Shown here in pieces: positions 37,305-50,200 of a DNA stretch of 64,000 bases. Each line of letters opens with the position of its first letter. Positions within the stretch are counted from its first letter, which is position 1. Both the position numbers and the translations under genes were made by a program. The notes below the pieces were generated by a model that was not told the DNA's origin, made no database searches, and worked only from the letters and a program-made list of their open reading frames with translations. Source of the stretch: Escallonia rubra (taxonomy: Eukaryota; Streptophyta; Magnoliopsida; Escalloniales; Escalloniaceae); assembly GCA_033065855.1 (NCBI GenBank), contig JAVXUO010002005.1:372001-436000 (forward strand), written 5' to 3'.

Positions 37305-38741
37305 AAAGGGAGCTGCTTTACTTTAGGAATCTGGAATCCTTACAGAATTTTGTTTCTTACAAAGTGATTGAATTAACTTGCTCTCCCAATTTCATTCAGC
37401 TTTATGCTTTTTTATGCTTTTACGAATTCTTAGGATATAGACAGATATTATTATTTTTTAATTATTTTCATATCAATTTGACTCATTGTTTATATTCTAA
37501 TCTGTCTTGTCAAACGTTACTTACGCAGTACGGTATCTGAATTGTTCTTTCATTTTTCGTTCAATATTGACTGGTGCCAAAATATATCCCACAAGCTTGT
37601 AGAAGGTTAGGAGAAAATTCAAGGTAACAAAAGGAGCTATGTCTTTTAGTATTTTTTTAGTGGAGCTAAATCAACGTCCTTTCTCGTAAATTTTACGCTC
37701 TTTATCACAAAAAGATCCCCTAGTGTCACTTTTTATCCATCTAGAGACATAGCAATATGAATTTATCCAACACCGCGTGAATGTCGCCTCGTTCGTTGCT
37801 CCTGAGTTTTGTATCATGGCAAAGTAATTCTAAAAATATACAAATTCGCTTTATAACATTCATCTAGATCGTGCACTACGTATTGAACTGAATACTTCTT
37901 AGTGTTTTATCTTTTACATGAGAGAAGTTTAGATTTCAACGAGCAAGAGCATTGATATCTTTAATATATCGTTTGTATACATATACCTTGCCCCAATATT
38001 CTTTAAACTTTTAATTCTAAATGCAAACGGATTCTATTATAAGAAAGTACTATTTCTTGATATATAGCTATATATTGATGCAAAATTTGTGCTGTAATAA
38101 TATTTTTTTCCAAACTGTATCAAGACATTTTTGTTCTTATTTCTTTATTAGTACTATTTAATTTAATATAAAATCAGCGTTTGAACAAGCACACAGAACT
38201 TAGATATTAGAATCATTTATTTAACAACAAGAGGCAGGAAACTAAAAGTTAGAGGTAGTAGGGTTGTAGGAAGGAGGCATCCAATGGCAAATCTGTTATT
38301 CCAGCCACCACCCTAGGGCAATCACGAGAAACCATAACCGTCTAGAAGTAACAAGCCAACGGAAGGCTGAGAGGATGTTGTTGATAACCGATTAGTCCTA
38401 ATCAGAGAGCTCTCTCCTGGTAAATGGTCTTCGCAGGCGAATTATAAATTCCCAAAAATTTCCCACTTATTAAATCCACCGATTAAATCCAAATATCTGC
38501 CTTCTGTTTGATTATCCCCATCAAATTCCCTCACTGCTGATCCATTACACTGAAAAATGTGCTTCTCAAACAAAGCGAACAACTTCTTTTACTGCCCCTT
38601 TATCTATTTGTCAACGCGTTGATGGTTTCTACAAACCGGCGGCAGCCCTGTTGGTTCTTGTTTCCTGTTTTTGTCTTCTTCGCTTTGAAAAAAACGAACT
38701 TGGGTTCTTTTCTAAATCTGGGTGTTTAGTCGAAACTCGAA
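37305..38741. other. Upstream region of the PIRL gene
   Basis: AT-rich to about 38200, then more balanced. The leader probably lies within 38400-38741 (pyrimidine-rich, 'ctctctcctgg'). I could not single out a TATA box with confidence. Confidence 0.4.
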
Positions 38742-40765
38742 ATGGAGTCGAAATTGAAGTCAGTTGATCAGGTGGTGGAGGAGATCATGAGGATCCACAG
38801 ATCGCTGCCGGCCAGGCCGGGGATTGAGGAGGTGGAGGCGGCGAGAGCTCTGGTTCGGAACGTGGAGGCCGAGGAGAATTCGCGGTTCGAGGCCATTGCG
38901 CGGCAGACCAAGAGCGTCGACGTGCCGGAGGAGCTCTTCACCGTGCTGCAGGACATGCAGAGGAGTATGGTACACTTTCGGAGCAAGGAGGAGAAGGGGG
39001 ACGCGTTGAAGCTGCTGGATCTTGAGAATGCCCACCAAATTTTCGACGAATTGGTTCAGAGAGCCTCGCGGTGTCTGACCGGTGGTTCCGGTGCGACCGA
39101 GTCGAGTGGCTTGTCATTGGGTGATTCGGGTTCGGGTACGAGTTACAATTCGTTGGGTACTTCTACCAGTACCACTGCTAGTGCTGCTGCTACTACGACG
39201 TCGTCTTTAAGCTTGTACTATGAGAGAGAGCCGGTTAAAGCGTCTGAGTTGGTTACTAGAGACGATAGTTATGTGCAGGCGAAGGCCACGTTTTATGGGG
39301 ACGGAGTTGGAGTTGGACTTCGATCTGGGGATGTGCTGAAGCCCCAGATCTTGGATTCTACTTTAAAGCCAGCAATCGCTTCAGGTTTGTTTGAATTGCT
39401 CCCTGCATTTAGCTTCTTTTGTGTTTTTCTTGTTCTTAATGCATAATAAATGGGGGTACATGCGTCGGGATTTATTGAATGTAAAGGGGTATCTAATTTT
39501 TAATTAAGGGGTTTTCTTGAAGTATAGTCACTGGATAATATAAACATTGGGTTTTTCTTGGATAAAAAGGGAATTATAGTGCTGATTAAAATGAGGCTTT
39601 TCCATAATGGTTGTGATTGTAGGCCAATATGGTGATAAACTGAGTCTTATAAAGCTCGCGAGTTTGATAGAAGTATCTTCGAAGAAAGGAACTCAGGATC
39701 TCAACCTCGGGAGTAAATTGATGGACCAAATTGAATGGCTTCCTGATTCGATAGGGAAGCTCTCAAGTTTGATCTCCTTGGATTTGTCCGAGAATCGAAT
39801 TGTGGTTTTACCGGCTACCTTAGGAGGTCTTTCGTCCTTGACAAAATTAGATTTGCATTCAAACAGGATCAGCGAACTTCCCGAGTGTATTGGAGATCTG
39901 CTAAGCTTGGTCTATCTTGATCTTAGGGCGAACCAATTGGCACGTCTTCCTGCTACTTTTGGTAGATTAGTTCGTCTCGAGGAGCTTGATGTGAGCTCGA
40001 ACAAGCTTTCTGTGCTACCTGAGTCAATTGGGTCGCTGGTCAGTCTCAAGAAATTGCACATGGAGACTAACAATATTGAAGAAATTCCTCACACTATTGA
40101 TCATTGTTCGTCACTCAAGGAGCTTCACGCAGAGTATAACCGGCTTAAAGCCCTTCCGGAAGCTGTAGGCCGAATTGGGTCCCTAGAGATTCTGTCTGTG
40201 CGTTACAACAATATCAACAAATTGCCTACAACGATGGCATCCCTGTCAAGCTTGAGGGAGCTTGATGTAAGTTTCAATGAGGTTGAGTCTGTGCCCGAGA
40301 GCTTATGTTTCGCCACTACGCTTGTAAAGATGAACATCAGCAACAATTTTGCGGACCTGCAGTACCTGCCTAGGTCCATTGGCAATCTCGAGCTGCTAGA
40401 AGAACTGGATATGAGCAATAACCAGATCAGGATCCTTCCGGACTCTTTCAGGATGCTATCACGGTTGCGTGTCCTAAATGTGGAAGGAAATCCACTTGAA
40501 GTGCCGCCAAGAAATGTAATTGAAATGGGCGCACAGGTAAATGTTCGTTTTTCTAGTACAACGTTTATATCTGCAGCTTTGTTGAAATCCTGATGAACGA
40601 TTTATTTCTCAGGCCGTTGTCCAGTACATGGCTGAACTTGTTGCAAAGAGGGATGTCAAGGCACAACCATTCAAACAGAAGAAATCTTGGGCTCAGAGAT
40701 GCTTCTTTTCGAGGTCAAAGTCAAACAAACGGAAGCGCGATGGTATGGACTATGTGAAAGCCTGA
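38742..40765 (+). CDS. PIRL: Plant intracellular Ras-group-related LRR protein (PIRL4/5-like), 3 exons, 569 aa
   Basis: Exons 38742-39384, 39623-40536 and 40613-40765, with GT-AG borders and continuous frame (1710 nt with TGA). PIRLs are plant relatives of animal Ras-binding LRR proteins (SHOC2/SUR-8 type), with no signal peptide or kinase domain, thought to act as intracellular scaffolds in signalling. Residues 1-214 form the family N-terminal region (VDQVVEEIMRIHRSLPARPG, VPEELFTVLQDMQRSM), ending in a Ser/Thr/Gly-rich linker. Exon 2 encodes about 10-11 LRRs of 23 residues with LxxLxxLDLSxNxIxxLP pattern (LDLSENRIVVLPATLGGL, LDVSSNKLSVLPESIGSL). The C-terminal tail is basic (SRSKSNKRKR) and ends YVKA. 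The start is the first ATG of a long in-frame exon rich in acidic and basic residues. It seems intact; PIRL4 and PIRL5 are the closest by architecture, but paralog assignment needs a tree. Confidence 0.93.
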
Positions 40766-43700
40766 TGCTCAGCAATTTGGACAAATGACATGGCATTACA
40801 ATTCTTTTGGGTACGTAAAGCCCTCTTGGACCAGTCCATTTTTCATTTGTTGAATAACATTGTAGCACACACTGGTATCCACAGGCTAAACTTTCTGGCA
40901 GTGACTGGTCACTTTGACTTCCAGATGATTTACTTAACAAGCACTTAGTGGGAGCATTTGTTCAGGGCTAGATCCTTCACCCCTTTCTAAGCAATGATAA
41001 CACTGTGAGAGAAGAAAAGGAAAAGGTAGGCTCTGAGCTATGTACACGATCTAAAAATGTGTTGAATTTTCACAAATATTGGCAGGAAGAGGTGGGAGCT
41101 TCACATGCATTTCTTATTCATATCAGCGGAAAATTGGGCTGTCCTCGAGTTGCAAGAAAGCTGAGATGGTGGAGTCTATCCTTCTCCCATAAGGAGTCAA
41201 CTGGTTTTGCAGATATGGTTCTGATCCTTCACCAATTGTAGATTATTAACCTGGTCTGTTTGTATCTTTTCCTGTACCTTTTGACATTCTTGATCGAAAT
41301 GAGATGTACAACTCTCTTCTGCCGCAAAGAAATTTGGGGGAGTAAAGATGTATTCTATCCCTCATTGTTAATGAAGCATGAGATTTAGCCACGTCACTAC
41401 TTTATGAACTGAACTGAATATAGGTTCTCTCTTTCTCTCTCTCTCCCTCCCTCTCCCTCCCTCCCCTCCAGCGGTAATTTTATGGGATTCAACTGGTACT
41501 CGGTTTCTGCCAGATGTTATTGCGTGAAACTTGAGGAACATCTGTTGATGACTTCCTACGGATAGAAAAGGATAATATAGTTTCCATCTTTAGCGCTTCA
41601 TTCATTGAAATTGAAAAAAAATGATAAAATTGTGTTCCAGTATTATCTGTTAGGCTGTTAGCTAATATGACCTTCTTTGATACCTTTTGTCAAGATGAAA
41701 TCATTGTGAAGATTGGTTAAGAGTCTTGGGTGTGGGTAACTTTCAACGAAAGTTTAGTTCTGCGCTCTTTTAAGTTTTTTCATTTGTCAACCAACATGAT
41801 TTTATGGAATCTATTACACATTTTGTTTCTTATCTTTAGCTTGTGCTGAACACCTTTTTTTTCTGGATCTAAGTCGTAAGTTTGATGACTTGTGTTTAAT
41901 GTGTCGAAAGACTCAAAAGTGGCTTGAAAATTTCAGATTGTAGCTTCAAAAGTGATCGCTTTAGATTAAGTTCAGATGGATGCCACAAACCATAATTGTG
42001 GTACAAAAGAACTCAATGAAGAAGAGGCATAGGATCGGAAACTAGTGGATGAGGCATTGATAGGGTTATGCAATGTTGGTTTGCAATCTGCCGAGGTGGC
42101 TGAATTGCATTTACTGATGCAATGTACCAGGGCAAGCAGATTGCCTTAAGACCCAAACTACATGTGGGAAAGACGATATCATTAGTAGTGGGTGATGAGT
42201 AGAAGGAAAAAGTAAAAGCTTACCTGGGCTTATGGAGTTGTTTGACCCTCCTGTCAACTTGTCACTGTTTGCTTCATATCAGGACTTCCTTTCTAGGGTC
42301 CTCGAAATCACCCCCCAGATATTAATTTAGTCTTCAAATCTAGAAAACCCCAGAGGTAAAACCAACTATGAAAGTAATTATGAGAATACCTTCTAGCTCT
42401 AGGCATTGGTTCAGTACTTCAGTTTGATTCGAGTTACATTTATGGCTTATTGTACATGAACGAACAATCAGTCTCCATTTTTCTATTCGCTTTGGGTCGT
42501 AAAATCTTCACGGGCATGAGCCTGAACAGAGCATTAATCTTCAATAGAGTCTCCGGGAGTCAGTGTCTTACCGTTTCTTTAGATTTATGTGATACCACAG
42601 TAATGAAGGGTCTTAGTAAAGCATAAAGCAAATGTTGATCTACCAGGTATCAATATTTACATGTCAATTTTTTCTAAGTTTGATATCCTGAACAGTCCTC
42701 GCTGGCCTAGGTGCGGGGTTTATATCAAAATCTCATGTTACTTGGAGTTGTCAAACTGTATGTTCGCCAACACTTCCATTGACATTGTTGCTATCAAGCT
42801 CACGTATTGCATTTCGATCTGTCCTTCATGGTTGATTTTGTGGACTCAACTCCGCCACTCATCTCTATATTTACGTCTCCAGAAGGTTATTAGCAGTTAA
42901 ATTAGGACCATGACTCACGCGGTTTGATATTTATTTCAACTGTAGTTCTCTTTCCCTTGTATCTTCATCTCCTTTACAGCTAATCGGGGGCAGAAACCCC
43001 CCTCTTGAAAAGCCTACACAAAAAGGGTAGCAGTTAGTTGTAAGCTTCCTTTTGAGTTCACGTGATAAAGATTAGTGTTGTCCATTTGATTTAGGTGGTT
43101 GGCACAATGTCAATAAAGATCTCTCACTCGTCTGGCAAATCTTGAGCCATGGTGGTGTCTGGACGAGGGCGTGCAAGATATAAGCGCCCTACAATTGGAT
43201 CCCTGTGGCCACACAAGTAGTTAGGGAATGATTATGTTTTGGGTATGTCTGCTGTTGTAGATTTGATTGTAAGAATGAGGTTCAACCTAAAGTCCATGAT
43301 ATCTCTTCCTTAAATATATGCGTAGATAGTAAAAAATGTTTCTCATCATTAGCCGTAACTTTTATCATTTAAGTCGTAGAAATTTATCTGTACGCCGCCC
43401 ATCTCCAGCTATTAGAACATATATAAGAAATTCTTGAAAAGATATGAAGCTAAAAACTTCAGCATCACTGATCATCTGGATGCAAATTAAATTCTTGTTT
43501 GACCACTATACGAGAAACTTTCAACAACATTCTTTTCATTTTTCGTTGTTGAAAACCAACCCGACCGCTATAGCCATCCTCGTAAATAACATTGAACCTC
43601 AACTGAAGTTCTTGTTTAATTTTTTTATTTTATGAGCCAGTTTTATTGAAGTAGGAAGGTTCATTTTGTTGGGGTCTCTGTCAAAACTTGGTTAATAGTT

Positions 43701-44890
43701 CATCCTATTATCACAAGACAGCACTACTAAATTAAAGGAATGACATAGTAGAAGTACTTATATGCTTCGATATATATAATAGGACTGGTTTCCTTTATTA
43801 GGTGAATGTCATGTATCAAAATAAAGAAACCAGCCATTTTGGGACCCGATTAGCTAATCATTTGCTAATTGAAAAGATAACCCCCTCCCACCTTTACAGA
43901 ATAAGCGAAGAAACCTCGGTGACTGTTGAATTATTGGCATTGGTGGATAAAACTTTAGTTAAAATCCAAAAAACACATTTGAAAGAGGATAATGACAACA
44001 AAATGTGGGGCCGTACCCAGCTCATCAAAAACATTGTTTGTGGCTTTTTTTCGAGTCCTGTGTGGCTGTCAACGGATTGCCATCCACAGCACAACACGTC
44101 ATGCACCAAAAATGTGAAGCATGCTTGGGTATTTATTTATTGGTAAATATATTGGTACTCCTCACTCTGGAGACTGAATTTTTATGCATTTTTAAGGTTG
44201 AAATACTGTGTTATAGGGTTCTAATTGAGATTATAAGACCCGGAGACAGTTAATCATCGATGGTGCATGGTAATTGTTAAAATTGGTGATACATCGATGC
44301 ATTAGATATAATTGCTGTATGAATGAAAGTTTGAAGGAAACACGAGGGTGACTAAATTGTAGAGTTATATGACAAATGATATGTTTCAAAATCGTTCTAA
44401 AACAACGTAATTCGTAACCATGGATAACCCGTGGGCTCCCTGTGTCCACCAAAAGTTTGAGGGGCTCGACGTGGACATATATTATTAGGCCCGTAGATGT
44501 GCTGGACTGGACATGAGCATTACTTTTAGAGAGTGGGCTGGACATGGTCTGACCCTTAGGTCCGTCCAGCCCGCCCAAGTTACACCCCTAATAGATACGC
44601 AAGTAGTAATTACTAACCATTGTGTTGTGTGAAGCTATGCTTTATTAACTTTTAAACCACCTAACGCAAAAATCATTAGAGAGGTCAAAGCAACAGAACT
44701 CTTGAAGTTGCAAGTGGTGAAGCAGCCAATATAATAGCAATTTGTGTCCACATAATTGCAAAAGTTTGTCTGTAACACCATATTAAACTACACATCCTAT
44801 GTCATTCGGAACAAAAGATCAGTCCCAGTTTTGTCAATGCTTAGTACATTTGACACAAACTAAGTCTATGGCGAAGAAAACCAGATGCTT
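40766..44890. other. 3' region of PIRL and intergenic DNA
   Basis: The PIRL 3' untranslated region likely extends into about 41300. A CT-rich microsatellite lies at about 41431-41470. At 42000-42180 the text reads like old coding sequence with stops but I cannot name it. At 44440-44590 a stretch with repeated 'ctggacatg' and the terminal phrase 'ttacaccccta' resembles an end of a hAT-type dispersed repeat. No functional gene seen. Confidence 0.45.
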
Positions 44891-44896
44891 ATTCTT

Positions 44897-44904
44897 TATA
44901 TAGG
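44897..44904 (+). promoter_or_regulatory. TATA box candidate for the 91-aa gene
   Basis: TATATAGG lies 49 bases upstream of the ATG at 44953, implying a very short leader. Placement is plausible but unproven. Confidence 0.4.
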
Positions 44905-44952
44905 TTTATATGATATAGTAGCAGAAAGAGGGAAAGCTCGAATTTTTTTTAC

Positions 44953-45228
44953 ATGGAGATGGTTCATGGCTACCAACATGGGAGACGAAACGTTGTGACA
45001 CTTACCGTCCAGAGGGTTATCCGTTGGGCGTCTCGTCATTTGAAGAAGACGATATGCAGGATCTCGTGTGCAAGGAAAAGCCGTAGGCACGAGTTCCTGA
45101 ATTATGACATGTTGAGTTACGAGAGGAACTTCGACGACGGGAAATGGCAGGAAGAGGATGTGGAATACTACCGGAGTCGATCCTTCACTTGTCGATATGG
45201 GGACTTTAACAGTTTGGAAGTGATTTAA
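44953..45228 (+). CDS. Possible single-exon small plant protein of unknown function, 91 aa
   Basis: The frame runs from the ATG at 44953 to TAA at 45226-45228. It is basic in the first half (RVIRWASRHLKKTICRISC) and has YDMLSYERNFDDG followed by a short acidic stretch and YRSRSFTCRYG. The YD-x-x-SY-x-x-NFD-x-G pattern recalls small uncharacterised plant proteins that end with a similar FSSR-type tail; this is from memory and the family has no function I can state. A TATA-like element lies just upstream. No signal peptide or membrane segment is evident. Codon use looks more gene-like than the surrounding AT-rich DNA. A chance frame is possible but the motif argues against it. Confidence 0.55.
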   Translation: MEMVHGYQHGRRNVVTLTVQRVIRWASRHLKKTICRISCARKSRRHEFLNYDMLSYERNFDDGKWQEEDVEYYRSRSFTCRYGDFNSLEVI

Positions 45229-46980
45229 GCTTGCAGTCTTGTCTGTGTATCTGCCATATCTGAGATTGCTAACACTACTTTAGCTTGGTGTGAAATTTGT
45301 TCAATGCTGCTGTGCTTACCTTGAAAGTGCCTCCGCATAGATTTTTGTACCCTCCATTCAGTTTTGCCATTACAGAGAGCAAGATCAATGCCTTGGGAGA
45401 AAGTAGTTTCTTAAGAAAAACCGTTAACTTTTCTGAATGCTTTGAATTGTTAAGTTCGTTAGTCACTTAATTTGGGACGTATCACGTTGACTGTTGCAAA
45501 TAATGTTGAATAAAGAGAAGGCTGTACTTAATTCCTTTTTTTTTTCTTCCTCTTTTTCATTTTTATGAGAACATAATTCTTGATCTTACAAAATCCTGGA
45601 AGGCTAGTCCCAACGCCAAATCATACAAGACTTTTTGCCAAATAATGTACAGTTTCATAAGCAGGTTATACAATCACCTCAACATAAACATTACTTTGTC
45701 GAAACTCTAAAGTCTAAACTGCTTTGAAAAAAAGACTAGCTTTCCTATAACTGTTTTTGTACCTCGTAAACACCGATCGGACTCGATGTCGATCATGAAT
45801 CACATAGACAGCCTTTAGCAGAAGTCAATTTAGGACATGAGGAACAACTTTTACATTTTTGGTCATACTACAGGCGATAGATGGAATGATTTGAGGCTGG
45901 TGCAAAATTTGGTCAAGAGCAAGTCCTTCCTTCCTATGCCCGCATTACCTTCTGAACGGTTCATCAAACTTAAGGCGGGCCATCCGAAGTCAAGATCAGT
46001 CCAGCTTGAGTTGGGCTCAGCCTGGACTTCGTTAAAACCTTACACAGGGCCTTACACTCTGTTTCCTTACCCAATTTCTCTAATTACAAAGTAATTTGAT
46101 TTTAGATTAAATAGAAACTTTTGTTTATCTATTCAATTTGAAACATTTATATCTCCTTCTAATAATCAAAATATTACTCCTCTTTCAAAACCAAATAATA
46201 AACTTCACAATTCCTCTCACGCACCTAATATACCCTTCTCTCCCTCTTTTTCTAGCAATATCGTCGGTCTGCATTATTTTTCATGTAACAACGGTAGTTA
46301 ATTATTTTTCATGTGATGACTATCTGTTTAATTTTCCAAATGTGTTCTCATATGTGTATTTTTTATTTTTTTGTTCATGAGAAATATGTGTATATTTGGA
46401 TTTGATCTTCAAACACATATGTATTTGAATGTTAAACTCAAATTTGCTAACCAAATAATAAAATTTATAATATAAATTTTAAAATAAAATCTTTTCAACA
46501 AATTTAAAAAATATAAAAACTAATCAAACAAAGCATTTGTCTGCAGTATATAGCTGGCGATTGATAAGGCCACGACCCTAAGCCTCATTATGTATTTTAC
46601 CTGCTTGGGGTGAAATTGAGTTTGAGAGAGAAATCACGTAACAGAGTTTTTTATATTATTAAAAAAATATTCTATAATACTAAATTTTTTTATTAAAATA
46701 GTCGGAATCGTTGATCTAGGAGCGTAAGATATTTTTTTGCCACAGTGGACTTATTCGCATCGAGGAGTATGTTAAAATTGTTGACCACGTAATCTTGATC
46801 ACCAAGTTCACAATTGGAAAAATATATTTTTCTTGGGACCACACGTTCGAGAAATGTTGTTCTATTAGGGCGGCAATAATAATCGAAGAGTGGTCACTGG
46901 GGGCCACAAATATTATCCTATTAAATCGGAACTCTTATTTTGGCCGATTCACAGACCGAGTCGAGTGAACGCACAAACGC
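45229..46980. other. Intergenic DNA before eIF6
   Basis: AT-rich. No gene seen. The part at 45830-46260 has runs of pyrimidine-rich text and may be repeat-derived. At 46500-46700 there are several 'tattaaaaaaat' stretches. Confidence 0.45.
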
Positions 46981-46998
46981 GACCCTTTACTGAAAAGG

Positions 46999-47116
46999 CC
47001 CCTCTTTCTCGTCCCCATTTAAACCCTAACCTGCAAACCCTAGACTGCACACGCAAATCTCTCTTTCTTTTGTTCGTCAAATATCTCCTATACGCACGCT
47101 TTCGACCCCCTCACAG
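46999..47116 (+). promoter_or_regulatory. eIF6 leader with two telo-box copies and an AGGCCC element
   Basis: AAACCCTAAC at 47021-47030 and AAACCCTAG at 47035-47043, with AAAAGGCCCC at about 46993-47002 (site II-like). These motifs are typical of plant ribosome-biogenesis and translation genes. A consensus donor (CACAG/GTAATT, GT at 47117) and acceptor (TGGTAG, ending 47228) define a 112-bp leader intron. Confidence 0.55.
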
Positions 47117-47272
47117 GTAATTATTTATCAAGTCAGGGTTTTGTATCTCAATCTATTTCCCTTCTTTCTTAGCTCCTATGTTAGTTTTCGAAATTAATCG
47201 CTTGTGTGTACAATTTTGATTGTGGTAGGCATACTTTTGCGTTATCTGATTCGGCCTCTTTTGTTTGAAACC

Positions 47273-50200
47273 ATGGCGACTAGTAAGTTACTCAGACGAA
47301 TCTCTGTGTGTGTGAGTGTGTAATAACAGTCCCCGATTGCACTCACTTTTGGTATATTTCATGGTCGCACCGTGCCGCGGGATGTGTTTACCTGTTAAAT
47401 GATGAGTGGGTTCTGTGTAGGGTTGCAATTTGAGAACTCTTGTGAGATTGGGGTTTTCTCGAAGCTGACCAATGCGTATTGCTTGGTTGCGATTGGTGGA
47501 TCTGAAAACTTTTACAGGTTGGTCTAATCTAAAAATGATTTATTTGTGCTGGTGACTGTACTAACGGGATTTTTGACTTCCCTCAAAATGCAATGGTTCC
47601 ATTCAGTTTTATTTGCTTCCTCCGTTTGCCCTTGACTTTTTTGAAAAATCCTAAGGTAGATTTAGGACCATTTAAGCGTTGAGTTCAATTCAAACAGCTA
47701 GCATAGATTAGATTAGTGTCGCTAGCTTAAAAACAGCGTGTGTAGTCAACATTTACATGTAGTAAGTCCATACTTGGAGTTTGTTAAAGTCAAATGGTGA
47801 AAAATCCAATTGAACGGATGGGATATTAGTGATATTGAATGGAGCTATTTGGAAGTCTGTTCAAGTAAAGCATCAAATGCCAATCCATTTAAATACACAC
47901 AATTTCCCCAATTTCCTGTTAATGGCTCCATTCAAGATGGCGGGCCTTTAGGTAACGAGCCATTTAAATACACACGTATTTGTGCTGGGGAATGCCCTTT
48001 GTATTGTATAATTGTTTTGTTTGAGCTGAATAAGATGAATGAAAAATGCGCTCAATGCCAACAAGTACACGGGTATTTGTCCTACATGACCTGTCCACTG
48101 GGAATGCACGACAAATGACATGTCAATGGTGTCATATTACCCAAAAGTAGTATTGTCTTCAAAGATGTGCATCTTAGTAATTCAAGCATATTCAATTGCT
48201 GGCACCCAGTGTTTGAATGTGCCTGGACGGTGAGCCAGAGTGGCAGCACTCATGGCTAAAATATATGCTACTCCACTATCTTGTTTTTGATGGTGTGTTG
48301 ATATTGATTGTTCTTTGGTGCAGCATATTTGAGTCCGAGTTAGCAGATGTTATTCCTGTGGTCAAAACCTCAATTGGTGGCACGAGGATAATTGGAAGAC
48401 TTTGTGCTGGTTAGGGCTTTGAAGTTCTATTAGATCCGTGATCTTGAGATGAACTGTGGCCTAAGCTTTTTAACCAGTATATATATAATCACTTGATTCC
48501 TTTTGCAGGAAACAAAAATGGGCTTCTGTTGCCTCATACGACCACTGACCAAGGTAATGCAGTGAGAAACATTATTTCCTTTTATGTTGCCAGTCTATGC
48601 TCTTAAGAAATGGAAGTTGTACTGCGAAATATGTTGTTCCTCTTTTAGGTGTTTTTGTTTCTTTGACGCCTTGTGGATATGTCTACTCTTTCTGGATGTT
48701 GTATTCGATATGGGGTTCTCACAAAAAAAAATCCGTAAATCATGCATAGCTTAAAGTGGAGCTGAGCTTGAGTGTCATTGGGCTCTACTAAACTTGATCT
48801 CCACAAATAAGGTTGCGTTTTGTGGCAGGCTAGTTTCACTCCCTCCTTTTATCTTTGGAGATGAGACCCGAACTGGAGTTTAAACAAAGTTGGAATCATA
48901 AAGAATTACTTAGAATTAGGTCAAACAAAGTGGGTGAAGTGGGTTTCAACTGCGAAGTAGTTATGGATGGGCTAGAAAGATACTTTTAGGTTGATAAAAT
49001 TAAGAATTGGTATCTTTCGGGGTGAATGAATATTGAGCGAGATATAAAGTAGAGTGCCTAATCTAATAGAATGAAATTGAGGTGAGCTAAGTTTGTGCAA
49101 TTCAGAAACACAAACAAAATGATTTTTGTTGAAATGTAGATATACTTTGGTGGATGAGTGGCCAAACAAGGAACAACACTGTGATAAGAAATGAGGATAT
49201 TCCCAAGGTGGGGGCAAGATTTACTGAGTAGTTAGTACTGACGAGGGAGCATAGCTTGAGTGGTGTGGACATATTCAACTAACACTTTTACATGCCCATG
49301 TTAGGACAAGTTACTTATGTAAAATTGATGGAGGTTGAGAGAGGTAGTGTTGGACTACTCGGTTGCTGTGAAAAAACAAATAATGTACTGGATATCTTTG
49401 TTATCCATGACCAGTATCAATTCGTTAAAAGTAACTCGTTTAACACATTTTAAGATCAATCCGAGTGTGGTTGGAGGAACTAATTCCTCACTAATGTAGA
49501 GGCTTTATCTTCTGATAGCCAGGAAATGCTAGCAAGACGATATTTTTGTAGGGAGGAATGACACATATGTCACCAATAACATCGCAGACGGAAATGAAAA
49601 ATTCCTTGACCTATGTACAGTGTATGCACATTCTTGTCTAGTCTTAGCTTTGTGGGCCAAAAAGTCTTAATTGTTAAACAGTGGAGGCTGTTTTAAGCTT
49701 TCTATTCGCGAAGCACACTTTCGCTCCTACCGCAGGAGCCTGTCTGCTTGTTTTTGAGGCACCTGCATATATACTTCAATTCCTTCCCATCTCTATCAAT
49801 GTCAGACTTTGTTCGTCCACCAATAAAGCTAGCTCTCATATGCTTGGCGTTCAAGATTCCAAAATTGCACATTAGCCACCAGTGAGGCTTCATATGTAAC
49901 TAACCATACCTCTACGTAGAATGTTTGGGGTGTCCCTTTTGCAGTATCACCATTGCATAAATGCCTTTATCTTGTCTGGTTATCCCGTGTCTTTGTGCTC
50001 CCAAGTTTGCATTTTAAGTCGCTAACCGACATATGTGAAAAAATTTGGTAAGCTTTCTTCCTGAAATAGAAGGACGTATTGATGAAAGTGCGTACAAGTA
50101 ATAAACATGCACATTGCTAAATTGTTAAAAACAGTTCCCCCCCTCCCCCCTCCCCTCCAAAAAAGACCCCCAACACTCACACACCAAAGCCCAAATTGTG

